From: UBA12151 sp964600645
GTDB taxonomy: Bacteria > Patescibacteriota > Minisyncoccia > Moranbacterales > UBA9337
DNA: 44,961 nt
NCBI GenBank assembly: GCA_964600645.1
Contig: CAZRJL010000003.1
Coordinates: forward strand, 1-44,961
Reading direction: 5' to 3'
The notes below the pieces were generated by a model. It did not search any database. It saw only the letters and a program-made list of their open reading frames with translations, and had not been told where the DNA came from. Below are positions 8,023 to 16,421 of this stretch, in pieces. A program made the position numbers and the translations under genes. Within the stretch, counting starts at the first letter, position 1. Every line of letters begins with the position of its first letter.

Positions 8023-9225
8023 TTATTTTATTTTTATTATTTTCTTTTTTTGTAAGGCAAATGTTATATATTTTGAAAGCGCAAGATTTTTTTCAACATC
8101 TTTTATTTTGGACAAGTCGGCGCGGGTTTCCGGATGTTTAGGGACAAAGCGCGTACAGCAATCATCGTGAGGGAGAATGGATGTTTCCATCGTGCCTATT
8201 TCTTGCGCTTTAGCGATGATTTCTTCTTTGTCAAATCCGATCAGTGGTCGTAGAATCGGAATTTGCACCGATTCATTAGTAGCATTGATATTTTCCAATG
8301 TTTGAGAGGCTACTTGGGCAACTGATTCTCCCGTATAGAGCGCCAGATAGCCCTCTTTTTTCGCCAAAGATTCGGCTATTTGAAACATCAGGCGGCGGTA
8401 GAAAATTACACGCAGTTTTTCCGGAACATTCAGCAGGATTTCTTTTTGTATTTCTCCGAACGGTATCATAAATATTTTTGAGTCAAGTTGAAATTTTCCG
8501 ATTATTTTTGCCAGATGTTTGACTTTTTCGACGGACGCCGGAGAAACAAACGGCATTGAATGAAAATGAATAAAGTCAATTCTGACTCCGCGCTTGATCG
8601 CGTAGTAGGCGGCAACCGGAGAATCAATTCCTCCTGAAAGAAGCGCAAGAGCTTTACCGCTTACTCCCTGCGGCATTCCGCCCGCGCCTTTGATTTTTTC
8701 AAAATATACAAACGCGTCCCTTTCGGTTATTTCCACGAAACAATTAAGATCCGGATTTTTAAGTTTTACTTTTATTTTTGGTAATTTTTTTTCCAGCTTC
8801 AAAAAAAGATAGTTGCCTATTTGTTGGTTTGTTTGCTCCGATGTGAATGGAAAGATTTTATCGCTGCGTCTGGCGCTTATGCGAAAAGTCTTTATTTTAT
8901 CCGCCAGTTTATGGGCTTGTATTATTTTCCAAATGTTGTTTTTAATTTCTTTCAAATCGCGAGAAAGTTTCCATGCGAAAGAAAAATTGGCGATTCCGAA
9001 AATTTGCATCAAAGAAATTGCGATTTTCTTTCGCGTCGCGATGTCTATGTTTTTTGAAAATAAAACTATAATTCTTCCGAAAAGTCTTTCAGTTTTGAAT
9101 TCTATTTGCGGAAAATCTCTTTGTAAAAATCTTCCAATATTTCGTGTCAAAAAATTTTCGAAAAATTTTCGATTTCCGCCCTTGAGAGCGATTTCATTGT
9201 AATGAATGATAATGCATTGTTTCAT
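8023..9225 (-). CDS. thiI: tRNA 4-thiouridine synthase ThiI (no rhodanese domain)
   Basis: A 400-aa protein. An N-terminal ferredoxin-like/THUMP region (about 1-170) is followed by a PP-loop adenylation domain with SGGIDSP near residue 198. It adenylates U8 of tRNA for sulfur transfer. There is no C-terminal rhodanese domain, so it resembles the shorter Bacillus type that takes sulfur directly from a cysteine desulfurase. A DDCCTRF motif near residue 355 supplies cysteines that could take part. No desulfurase gene lies in the window. It is downstream of pth, separated by about 130 bases. Confidence 0.93.
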   Translation of the reverse strand: MKQCIIIHYNEIALKGGNRKFFENFLTRNIGRFLQRDFPQIEFKTERLFGRIIVLFSKNIDIATRKKIAISLMQIFGIANFSFAWKLSRDLKEIKNNIWKIIQAHKLADKIKTFRISARRSDKIFPFTSEQTNQQIGNYLFLKLEKKLPKIKVKLKNPDLNCFVEITERDAFVYFEKIKGAGGMPQGVSGKALALLSGGIDSPVAAYYAIKRGVRIDFIHFHSMPFVSPASVEKVKHLAKIIGKFQLDSKIFMIPFGEIQKEILLNVPEKLRVIFYRRLMFQIAESLAKKEGYLALYTGESVAQVASQTLENINATNESVQIPILRPLIGFDKEEIIAKAQEIGTMETSILPHDDCCTRFVPKHPETRADLSKIKDVEKNLALSKYITFALQKKKIIKIK

Positions 9226-9354
9226 ATCGTTTCAGAGTAGATAAAAAGCGACAAGATGTCAATTTTTGAAGTTAACGAGAGTCAAATTGAAGAAGTAGGG
9301 GAGCATCGCAATGTCCACGGATTGTGGAAAAAATGAAGAAAATTTCCCAGAATC

Positions 9355-9903
9355 TTAAGATAAAATATTTTTTTCGACTTGGGGAATGAGGCTGAGAATT
9401 TGTTTTATTTCCGGTCGGGAAAATTTTCCGAGAACAAAGTCGTGTGCTTCCAAGCGGCACATCGGAGAATTGGACGTTTTTTCTCCGATTCCGATACGCA
9501 TTCTGCGGAATTCTTGCGTCCCGATTTTATCGATAATACTTTGTACTCCGTTGTGTCCGGCAGAGGATGAGTTCGTGGCGATTTTTAGCGTCCCCATAGC
9601 AATATCCAAATCATCATGGATGACAACTATTTCTTCCGGAATCATCTTGTAAAAATCCAAAAACTTTTTCACTGATTTTCCGGACAAGTTCATAAAAGTT
9701 TGCGGTTTGGCAAGAATAATTTTTCTACCAGTTTGAAATCCTTCGGAAATATCAGCGTCAAATTTTTTTTCCAATTTGAAACACGGAAAGCTCCATTTTT
9801 TTTGCAATTGATCCAATAGAATAAACCCCGCATTATGACGGGTGTTTTCATATTCTTTTCCCGGATTTCCAAGTCCTAGCACTAGTATATTTTTTTTATT
9901 CAT
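9355..9903 (-). CDS. pth: Peptidyl-tRNA hydrolase
   Basis: A 182-aa enzyme that frees tRNA from peptidyl-tRNAs dropped by ribosomes. The motifs are complete: GLGNPGKEYENTRHNAGF with Asn13 and catalytic His23, FMNLSG, VVIHDDLD with the conserved Asp near 97, and SAGHNG. Its start overlaps the last 8 bases of the upstream LCP gene (ATGAATAA arrangement), so the two are translationally coupled. Confidence 0.96.
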   Translation of the reverse strand: MNKKNILVLGLGNPGKEYENTRHNAGFILLDQLQKKWSFPCFKLEKKFDADISEGFQTGRKIILAKPQTFMNLSGKSVKKFLDFYKMIPEEIVVIHDDLDIAMGTLKIATNSSSAGHNGVQSIIDKIGTQEFRRMRIGIGEKTSNSPMCRLEAHDFVLGKFSRPEIKQILSLIPQVEKNILS

Positions 9904-11359
9904 AGCTTGTTTGATTAAAATCCATTTGCTCCATATCGGAAGTCTGCATTTCTTCGAAAGAAGCTTCTTCGAAAGAATAGAGCGGAATCAAATCAGTTCC
10001 CAATATTATGAGAAAATCATAGTCGTCGATTTTCTTATTTTCCATTATAGCATTTTTATTGTCAGTTACGATAGCCGGAAGTTTTCCTGCAATTTCATTG
10101 AGACTGAAAGGTTTTAACCTTTGCGTGTTATCAAAAATCAGAGTGGATGACATTTTTTGACTTGTGGAGTTTTTAATAATAGAAATTTCATTAAAGGATA
10201 ATTTATCTCGCAACATTTTGATTATTTTTTCAATTAGCCTTGAATCATCGGTAGTGTTGATTATGGCAAATGTTGCTTTTTCCTTGGCAATTTCTTCTTT
10301 TTTTCTTGCGATGGAATTCAAGTCAAAAATGTTGCGTGCTAATTCCTGTATTTCACTATAATTTCCGACTCGCGGAACTAAAATGAATGCTCTAGTATCT
10401 CCGAAGAATATGTGGGAAACTTTCAGTAGGCTTTCTTTTTTCCATGCATCCGCTACGGCAGTAGAAATATTTTGGGTGTCCAATTGTCGACCGAGAGAAA
10501 GGAAGCTTTTCATTTCATTTATTTGAATGTCGGTTTTTATATGTTCTCCCAATGTATTAAGAAGGTTGTTTAGAGTGATAAAATTAAGAAGTGTTTTCAG
10601 GGAAAAAATTTTATTTTTGGCGGCTTGAATAACTTGTTGTTGGCGCTTGGCACGCCCAAAATCTCCTTCAGGATCATTGTGTCGTTGGCGGGCATATTTT
10701 AGGGCGGTGGCGCCATCCATCTTATGAAGACCTTTTTTAATTTCAAATGTTTCATAGCTGTAATTCGGACCCGGATAACGCGGATCATAAATGTCTCTTT
10801 CGACATTGATATTTATCCCTCCGATATGGTCGATCATTTTTTCAAATCCTTCGAAATCAACAACGAGAAAATAATGAATATTCAGATCGGTGATGTTTTC
10901 AATGGTTTTTTTGATCGGATCCGCTCCTTGGTTTTGATCCAGTCCATATTGATAAACGGAATTTATTTTGACATATTTTTCTGTTTTCGGAATATTGACA
11001 TAGAGATCGCGAGGAAGAGAAAGCATACCGATTTTTTTTTCGAGCGTGTTAATGCTTATTATCATTATGGTGTCGGTGAGATTTTTCCCCGGTTTGTTTT
11101 CTCCCGCGATACCGAGGAGCAGTATATTTATCCTTCCTTCATTTTCTCCTTTTAAATCAATTTTGTCTAAATCTGAAGAATCCGATGCCGGGTTTGCGAT
11201 ATTTTTATTTGAATCCAGAACTATTTTTTCTCCCACGGAGTTTATTTTCCATAGGAAGTAGAAAGAGAGTGAAGCAAAAGAAAAAATAAAGATAGACACA
11301 GCAATCAAGAATGCTTTTCTCCCGAAGAATAATCTTTTTTTTGTTTCCTCAATATTCAT
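9896..11359 (-). CDS. LytR-CpsA-Psr (LCP) family wall-polymer ligase
   Basis: A 487-aa protein with a short cytoplasmic N-terminus and one membrane anchor (about 16-38). The extracellular LCP domain (about 75-270) carries SLPRDLYV and YARQRHNDPEGDFGRAKRQQ, whose arginines bind the polyprenyl diphosphate. A C-terminal LytR_C-like domain follows (about 345-440, FAIINTTDD...). LCP enzymes transfer lipid-linked glycopolymers to peptidoglycan. It is co-transcribed with pth by an 8-base overlap. The acceptor polymer is unknown. No clear promoter is visible before the ATG. Confidence 0.93.
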   Translation of the reverse strand: MNIEETKKRLFFGRKAFLIAVSIFIFSFASLSFYFLWKINSVGEKIVLDSNKNIANPASDSSDLDKIDLKGENEGRINILLLGIAGENKPGKNLTDTIMIISINTLEKKIGMLSLPRDLYVNIPKTEKYVKINSVYQYGLDQNQGADPIKKTIENITDLNIHYFLVVDFEGFEKMIDHIGGININVERDIYDPRYPGPNYSYETFEIKKGLHKMDGATALKYARQRHNDPEGDFGRAKRQQQVIQAAKNKIFSLKTLLNFITLNNLLNTLGEHIKTDIQINEMKSFLSLGRQLDTQNISTAVADAWKKESLLKVSHIFFGDTRAFILVPRVGNYSEIQELARNIFDLNSIARKKEEIAKEKATFAIINTTDDSRLIEKIIKMLRDKLSFNEISIIKNSTSQKMSSTLIFDNTQRLKPFSLNEIAGKLPAIVTDNKNAIMENKKIDDYDFLIILGTDLIPLYSFEEASFEEMQTSDMEQMDFNQTSYE

Positions 11360-11480
11360 AGATAATGTAATGGTAGCTCAATTATCGAGTTGATGTCAAA
11401 AAATAAAAATATATTTCCAAATAATCCGATTATATTATTGCTCTGCTTGCTGATTATTTTTTTCAAGCTTGTTGCCATAA

Positions 11481-11509
11481 TTGACTTTGGGTTAAAAAAG
11501 GTGTATAAT
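11481..11509 (+). promoter_or_regulatory. Consensus sigma-70 promoter
   Basis: TTGACT (11481-11486), a 17-base spacer, then TATAAT (11504-11509). This is the best consensus promoter in the window. Transcription from about 11516 would give an 80-base leader before the 49-aa ORF at 11596, with AAGGGG 10 bases before the ATG. Confidence 0.85.
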
Positions 11510-11595
11510 AAGGGTGTCGAGTGGAAATTTATGTAAAATTAAGCCAATATTTCAATATTTCAATAATTTAATTCGATAATAAGGGGAATAAAAAA

Positions 11596-11745
11596 ATGGA
11601 AACAAAAAAAGGCACTAAAAAATGTGATGCTTGCGAAAAAAGAGTTAAGGAGGATAGCGGGCAAGAGGAAATTAACTTTGCTGTTTTATTGGCACTGGTT
11701 CCTCTTATGGTGCTGACTCTTTTCAGCCAGCTCAATCTGCTTTAA
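11596..11745 (+). CDS. 49-aa small membrane protein with CxxC
   Basis: METKKGTKKCDACEKRVKED forms a charged N-terminus with a single CDAC pair. One hydrophobic helix (about 27-45, AVLLALVPLMVLTLF) follows. It stands alone between a consensus promoter and a good terminator, which is strong evidence that it is expressed. No family is recognised. The CxxC could bind a metal through dimerisation or form a disulfide; that is speculation. Orientation: probably Cys end in the cytoplasm, because lysines flank it. Confidence 0.75.
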   Translation: METKKGTKKCDACEKRVKEDSGQEEINFAVLLALVPLMVLTLFSQLNLL

Positions 11746-11772
11746 TAGGATAGAATTATTGAAAATTTTTTT

Positions 11773-11800
11773 AATCCGCCTTCTGGAAAGAAGGCGGATT
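11773..11800 (+). terminator. Terminator after the 49-aa ORF
   Basis: A 12-bp perfect stem (11773-11784 with 11789-11800) closed by a GGAA tetraloop and followed by a T-rich stretch. A T run just before the stem also gives it an A run on the other strand. Confidence 0.88.
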
Positions 11801-11882
11801 TGGTTTTGATTTCCAAAAAAAGGAAAAAATGTGTTATTATATATAAGAGATAAATAGGGATTATGAAAAACAAAAATAAATT

Positions 11883-12791
11883 ATGAATTGGATATTTTTT
11901 TCCGTAGCGGCATATTTTCTTTTGGCTGTTTCTTTTGTTATCGATAAGGTTTTATTGAAGCAAAGAATTCCTCATCCAGCAGTGTATGCATTTTATGTGG
12001 CACTGTTGAGCTTGTTGGCGCTGCTATTGGCTCCATGGGGAATGCATTGGTTGGGGGGTAGATTGCTCGCAATTTCTTTTTTAGGCGGAGTTTTTTTTGT
12101 CTACGCTCTGCTTTTTTTCTATCAAGCGGTAAAGGAAAATGAAATTTCCCGAGTGGCACCCCTGGTTGGATCTATTGCTCCGGTGGCAATTTTATTGGCA
12201 GGAGTATTGTTTGGACAAAGATTTTCCACTTTTACTTTTACGGGAATAGGGTTGTTGGTGGCAGGGGGCTTTTTTATTTCTTTTGATTTGCCGATTAGAT
12301 CGCTCAAAATTTTTCGAGGATTTTCAAGCTCGCTTGCTAGCGGAATTTTTTTTGCGCTCGCGTATCTTTTATTCGAGTATGTGTATGGGATTGAAGGGTT
12401 TTTAAACGGGTTTATATGGACCAGATTGGGGCTTTTTGTCGGTGCGTTAAGCTTGCTATTTATTCCGGTTTTTAGAGAAAATATTATCAATTCTTTCAAG
12501 GGCGCCAAAGGAAAAAAAAGAAGAAATATTTCAACTGCTTTCGTTTTTTTTCTTAATAAAATTTTTGGAGGAGGTTCTTCCGTTTTGATAAACTTCGCGA
12601 TTTCCATCAGTAGTGCCTCCTTGGTTAATGCGCTCGCGAGCGTGCAGTTCGTTTTTGTTTTGGGTTTGGCGGCCTTAGTATCCTTGAGATATAATCATAT
12701 TTTTGAAGAAAAGCTGTATTTTTGGGATTGGGCGCAGAAAATCGCGGCAATAGGAATAATTGCCATAGGAATGTTTCTTGTTTCATTTTGA
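11883..12791 (+). CDS. EamA/DMT-family transporter
   Basis: A 302-aa protein with about ten hydrophobic helices in two EamA-like halves (about 1-140 and 150-300), the layout of the drug/metabolite transporter superfamily. RVAPLVGSIAPVAILLAGV is the typical mid-domain segment of half one. Substrate unknown. It starts at ATG 11883 with an AT-rich leader and no Shine-Dalgarno site. Confidence 0.85.
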   Translation: MNWIFFSVAAYFLLAVSFVIDKVLLKQRIPHPAVYAFYVALLSLLALLLAPWGMHWLGGRLLAISFLGGVFFVYALLFFYQAVKENEISRVAPLVGSIAPVAILLAGVLFGQRFSTFTFTGIGLLVAGGFFISFDLPIRSLKIFRGFSSSLASGIFFALAYLLFEYVYGIEGFLNGFIWTRLGLFVGALSLLFIPVFRENIINSFKGAKGKKRRNISTAFVFFLNKIFGGGSSVLINFAISISSASLVNALASVQFVFVLGLAALVSLRYNHIFEEKLYFWDWAQKIAAIGIIAIGMFLVSF

Positions 12792-12853
12792 TTTATTTAT
12801 GTTTGTTTTTTTCAAATGAGCAAGTTATAACTAAGAAAATTTATTATTGAAGT

Positions 12854-13888
12854 ATGTTTGAAAAAATGATGAAATTTTTTGCAGTTTTCGTGCTTGGTTT
12901 TCTTTGGCTGGCTATTTTATTGTTGGCGTATTTTAATTTTCCTGCAAAAAAAACAAACAACCATATTGACTTGGGAATTACTTTTTCTAGTCGGTATTCG
13001 CAGGATATCGGATTGAATTGGAAAGAAAATTATGTGGCGCTATTGGATGATTTGGAGGTTAAAAAAATTCGCATTCCGATATATTGGGACTTGGTGGAGA
13101 AAGAAAAAGACGTATATGATTTTTCCGATATCGATTGGCAGCTTGATGAAGCGGAAAAAAGAAACGCGGAGATAATTCTGGTTGTCGGACAAAAGGTGCC
13201 TCGTTGGCCGGAGTGTTTTATTCCAAAGTGGGTAGGCGCCAATAATGAAGAACTGAGAAAAAATGAATTGTTAAAGAATGAAGAAATATTGCAGTTTATA
13301 GAGGATGCGGTGAAGCGGTACAAGGAACATTCGGCGGTAAAATATTGGCAAGTGGAAAACGAACCGTTTTTGGCTTTTGGCAATTGTCCGACTCCGACAA
13401 TTGACGCGAATATTCTTGATCAGGAAATTGAAGCAGTGAGACGTCTTGATCCTGACAAAAAAATAATTATTACTGATAGCGGTGAATTGAGTACTTGGAT
13501 GGCGGCTGCCGCGAGGGCGGATATTTTTGGAACTACTATGTATCGAAATATATACAGGCAAGGTTGGGGATATTATGTTTATCCTTTGGGACCAAGATTT
13601 TTTCAATTTAAACGCTGGATAATTGATATATTTGCCGGACAAAAAAATGCAATAGTCATAGAGCTTCAAGGAGAGCCATGGGTTTCAGGATGGACGGTTC
13701 ATCGAGGGTTAGAAGAGCAGTTTGCATCAATGAATGAAAAAAAACTGCGTCAGATTGTGGAATATGCCCAAGAAGGAGGATTTTCCGAAGTATATCTTTG
13801 GGGAGTGGAGTGGTGGTATTGGCTCAAGGAAAAGCAAGATCATCCGGAAGTTTGGGAGGAGGCGCGAAGTTTGATTAACACACATTAA
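12854..13888 (+). CDS. Membrane-anchored glycoside-hydrolase-like TIM barrel
   Basis: A 344-aa protein. One N-terminal membrane helix (about 8-28) anchors a GH-A-clan-like barrel. IDLGITFSSRYSQDIGLNW is a typical first strand; YWDLVEKEKDVYDFSDIDW matches the segment found in GH5/GH42-like barrels. QVENEPF places a candidate acid/base at Glu170, and VIELQGEPW gives candidate nucleophiles Glu270 or Glu274. It probably hydrolyses or transfers a glycan outside the membrane. The family number and substrate cannot be fixed. It is followed after 47 bp by an L,D-transpeptidase, hinting at cell-wall glycan as target. Confidence 0.75.
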   Translation: MFEKMMKFFAVFVLGFLWLAILLLAYFNFPAKKTNNHIDLGITFSSRYSQDIGLNWKENYVALLDDLEVKKIRIPIYWDLVEKEKDVYDFSDIDWQLDEAEKRNAEIILVVGQKVPRWPECFIPKWVGANNEELRKNELLKNEEILQFIEDAVKRYKEHSAVKYWQVENEPFLAFGNCPTPTIDANILDQEIEAVRRLDPDKKIIITDSGELSTWMAAAARADIFGTTMYRNIYRQGWGYYVYPLGPRFFQFKRWIIDIFAGQKNAIVIELQGEPWVSGWTVHRGLEEQFASMNEKKLRQIVEYAQEGGFSEVYLWGVEWWYWLKEKQDHPEVWEEARSLINTH

Positions 13889-13935
13889 TGAGGATATAAA
13901 ACATAAAATTTTGCATTTGTGCGTTTTGTAAAATT

Positions 13936-15078
13936 ATGCCAACAAGAAAAATCAGAAAACATCATATAAGTTTAACTATGGCGCTGGCAATTTTTGTTTT
14001 TGGAGTAGCTGGAAGCTTTTTGAGTGTGAAAGCGTATCCGGAGATTTTTACAACGACGGCTTCGTTGGAAAAATCGGAAGATTTGCGTCAAAACGAGGAG
14101 GTTGTCATTAATTTTTCCGATTCAATGATTGCCGTAAAAATGAATGAAAAAATTAAAATAATTCCTAATACCGAAGTCGATTTTATTTGGAATAATGTCG
14201 GAAAAAAACTTACCATAAAACCTCGGCCTGTTTGGAGTGCCGGAAAAGACTATCAAATAATTATCAATGGCGGTGAAAATATAATGATGGTAAAAAATGA
14301 TTTTCATTTTAATTTTAACGTAAGAGAATATCCGATATTGGAGAGTTTTTATCCATCAGACAAACAAAAGGAGGTTATTGTTGATATTGAAGATCCCATT
14401 CTGGCGGTTTTTGACAAATCATTGTTGGATTATCAAGTTAAATTTGAAATAAATCCGCCCGAAGCGGTTTCTTATAATATAGATTTCTCCGAAAAACGAA
14501 TTAAATTAGTATTTAAAAATGAGTATAAAAAGGGACAATCATACAAGATAGATGTATATATTAAGCATAAAAACGATACAAAATTTTTGGAAAAAATTTA
14601 CGAAACATCTTTTGAGACATTGCCGCCCGCTCCGGAGCAGTGGAGTGATGATTTGTCTTTGCGTCTGACGCAGGCAAAAAAATATGCAGTTGCTCAAATA
14701 AAAGAAGGGAAGCTGATTGATATAAACTTGAAAAATCAAGTGATGACTATTTTTGAAAATGGAATTTTTATAGACGCTTTTTTGGTTTCATCCGGAAAAA
14801 AAGGTATGGACACGCCGGAAGGATCGTATCAAATTCGCAATAAACATCCTCGTCCATGGTCGAAAACATATGGGTTGTATATGCCGCATTGGATGGCGAT
14901 TGTTCCTAGTGGGAAATTTGGGATTCATGAGCTTCCGGAATGGCCGGGAGGATACAAAGAAGGGGCAAATCATCTGGGAATTCCTGTTTCCCATGGTTGT
15001 GTGCGTTTGGGTGTTGGGGTGGCGGAAAGAGTATATAACTGGGCGGAAATTGGTACGCCGGTTATTGTGCATAAATAA
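13936..15078 (+). CDS. L,D-transpeptidase (YkuD) with Ig-like domains
   Basis: A 380-aa exported or anchored protein. A hydrophobic helix (about 14-34) is followed by two Big_5/SbsA-like Ig-type segments (about 45-125 and 130-230, with ILAVFDKSL) and a C-terminal YkuD domain (about 245-380). The catalytic motif is SHGCVRLG with Cys355 and His353, and GIHEL supplies the conserved His331. The enzyme makes 3-3 peptidoglycan cross-links or attaches proteins to peptidoglycan. It sits directly after the glycosidase-like gene. Active-site residues are intact. Confidence 0.93.
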   Translation: MPTRKIRKHHISLTMALAIFVFGVAGSFLSVKAYPEIFTTTASLEKSEDLRQNEEVVINFSDSMIAVKMNEKIKIIPNTEVDFIWNNVGKKLTIKPRPVWSAGKDYQIIINGGENIMMVKNDFHFNFNVREYPILESFYPSDKQKEVIVDIEDPILAVFDKSLLDYQVKFEINPPEAVSYNIDFSEKRIKLVFKNEYKKGQSYKIDVYIKHKNDTKFLEKIYETSFETLPPAPEQWSDDLSLRLTQAKKYAVAQIKEGKLIDINLKNQVMTIFENGIFIDAFLVSSGKKGMDTPEGSYQIRNKHPRPWSKTYGLYMPHWMAIVPSGKFGIHELPEWPGGYKEGANHLGIPVSHGCVRLGVGVAERVYNWAEIGTPVIVHK

Positions 15079-15147
15079 GCGGATATGTTAAAATTAAGCT
15101 GGATTGAGAAATGAAAAAATAGAAATAGAAAGGATGGTGAGAATTGA

Positions 15148-15348
15148 ATGAAAAATATGAAATCACTGAAAGAAACAGCTTTTTGGCTTTCTGTTGTGGC
15201 GGCTGTTTTGGGAGGAGTCGTTTCTATTTTCGGAATGGATCAAATTTTGGGGTTAGCTGGGACGCAATGGGTGATGGTGGCGATTTTATTGGCCGTGTAT
15301 GCTGTTTATTTCGAGCATGCTACTTGTGGGATGATCGATAAGGAATAG
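15148..15348 (+). CDS. 66-aa small membrane protein
   Basis: Two hydrophobic helices (about 10-31 and 39-58) with a short charged tail ending CGMIDKE. AAAGGATGGTGAG 8-20 bases upstream is a usable Shine-Dalgarno region, unusual in this window. It ends just before a strong terminator. It is probably the last gene of the glycosidase-transpeptidase unit. No family recognised. Confidence 0.65.
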   Translation: MKNMKSLKETAFWLSVVAAVLGGVVSIFGMDQILGLAGTQWVMVAILLAVYAVYFEHATCGMIDKE

Positions 15349-15374
15349 ACTCGGCTTATTTTGTTGAAATCCGA

Positions 15375-15410
15375 AAAAACCTTCACAATTTTTTATTTGT
15401 GAAGGTTTTT
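15375..15410 (+). terminator. Terminator between 15148 gene and HAD gene
   Basis: A 14-bp perfect stem (15375-15388 with 15397-15410) around an 8-base T/A loop, with A run before and T run after. It can work on both strands. Its right arm lies immediately before the promoter of the next gene. Confidence 0.9.
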
Positions 15411-15418
15411 GTAAATTA

Positions 15419-15427
15419 TGATATAAT
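15419..15427 (+). promoter_or_regulatory. Promoter giving leaderless HAD mRNA
   Basis: TGATATAAT is a perfect extended -10. The hexamer ends at 15427 and the ATG begins at 15434, six bases later, so transcription should begin at or within a base or two of the start codon. TTGTGA at 15397-15402 could act as a -35 with a long 19-base spacer. Confidence 0.7.
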
Positions 15428-15433
15428 GTATTT

Positions 15434-16126
15434 ATGGAAAAAAAGAAAATTGCAATTTTTGATATCGACGGAACGATTTTTCGAAAAAACCTTCATTTTG
15501 AATTGATAAACGAATTAGTTTGGATGAGGGTTTTTCCGCGTGAAGTTCGAGGTGATTTGACTCGTTTATATACGAGTTGGTTGGAGCACAAGGGAACATA
15601 TGAAGATTATCGTATGGCATTGGTTCGACTTTATGAAAAACATATTGCGGGAAAGAAAAAGAAAGATGTAGTTGAAGCGAGCAAGATCGTTGTTCCTTTT
15701 CACAAGGATCGAACGTATGTCTTTACCGAAGAGCTAATTGGAAAGCTGAGAAAAGAGAATTTTTGCATAATTGCCATTTCCGGATCTCCGCTTGAAATAG
15801 TGGAAGAATTCAATCGCGAGCATCTTCAATTTGAAAAAGTTTTCGGGAGTACCTATGAAGTTGATAAAAAAGAGATTTATACCGGCGCGGCGGAATTTGA
15901 ACCGACGAAGGACAAAGGACAAGTTTTGCGACAGTATGTTTTTGAAAATAATCTGACACTGGAAGGTTCGTTTGGCGTGGGAGATACGGAGTCGGATGCC
16001 GGTTTTTTGGATTTGGTTGACAATCCGATTGCTTTTAATCCCAATTATAATTTGAAAAATATCGCCGAGGAGAAAGGATGGCGGATTGTGGTGGAGAAAA
16101 AAGATGTGATTTATGAAATACATTGA
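15434..16126 (+). CDS. HAD-superfamily (subfamily IB) phosphatase
   Basis: A 230-aa SerB-like hydrolase. Motif I is FDIDGT with nucleophile Asp10 and acid Asp12; motif II is AISGSP; motif III is the Lys of DKGQ; motif IV is GVGDTESD. A helical cap lies between about 25 and 95. Substrates in this subfamily include phosphoserine, glycerol-phosphate lipids and phosphoribitol; none can be chosen here. The gene has its own promoter six bases from the ATG and is likely monocistronic. Confidence 0.88.
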   Translation: MEKKKIAIFDIDGTIFRKNLHFELINELVWMRVFPREVRGDLTRLYTSWLEHKGTYEDYRMALVRLYEKHIAGKKKKDVVEASKIVVPFHKDRTYVFTEELIGKLRKENFCIIAISGSPLEIVEEFNREHLQFEKVFGSTYEVDKKEIYTGAAEFEPTKDKGQVLRQYVFENNLTLEGSFGVGDTESDAGFLDLVDNPIAFNPNYNLKNIAEEKGWRIVVEKKDVIYEIH

Positions 16127-16146
16127 TTAAGTTATTTTTAAAAAAT

Positions 16147-16238
16147 TAAGACTTATACGCTTGATAAAAATTTGTTTGGTTTTCTGAAAAAATGTTGTTT
16201 GGAAAACCTAGTGTTTTTGTCTGAATGTGCAAGTCTTA
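16147..16238. repeat. Dispersed hairpin element, copy 1
   Basis: An 8-bp terminal inverted repeat (16147-16154 with 16231-16238) encloses GGTTTTCTGAAAAAATGTT (16178-16196) and GGAAAACCTAGTGTTTTT (16201-16218). Closely related segments recur in the same order around 43325-43440 between rpoD and the M23 gene. The inner GGTTTT/AAAACC arms can pair. It could be a small mobile element or an RNA gene; there is no coding potential. Confidence 0.55.
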
Positions 16239-16250
16239 TGGATAAAAATT

Positions 16251-16379
16251 ATGGCAACAAATATAAATCAGATTATCGATGATTTTTTAAAAAAGACGCT
16301 TTGGGTGTGGCTTCCTTTTGTCGCATTATATCGTTTAATAAAAAAATTAGTGGAAAAAATAGAGAAGTCTTTAAAATAA
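16251..16379 (+). CDS. Possible 42-aa small protein
   Basis: MATNINQIIDDFLKKTLWVW begins a short ORF with an aromatic hydrophobic middle (about 16-26) and a basic amphipathic C-terminus (KKLVEKIEKSLK). It fits exactly between the hairpin element and a terminator that begins 4 bases after its stop. The terminator placement supports expression, but codon statistics cannot be judged at this length. It may be a membrane-associated peptide. Confidence 0.5.
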   Translation: MATNINQIIDDFLKKTLWVWLPFVALYRLIKKLVEKIEKSLK

Positions 16380-16382
16380 AAG

Positions 16383-16406
16383 CCCCGATATAACATCGGG
16401 GTTTTT
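16383..16406. terminator. Bidirectional terminator before rplT end
   Basis: A 7-bp GC-rich stem (16383-16389 with 16395-16401) around ATAAC, then TTTTT on the plus strand and a CTTTTATTTT tract on the minus strand. It separates the 42-aa ORF (+) from rplT (-) and probably ends both. Confidence 0.85.
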
Positions 16407-16421
16407 CTGCTATGATAAAAT

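Noticed and set aside
13030..13669. Minus-strand ORFs of 117 and 132 aa inside the glycosidase-like gene
   Set aside because: Both lie fully inside a well-supported gene and have phenylalanine/serine-rich shadow composition.
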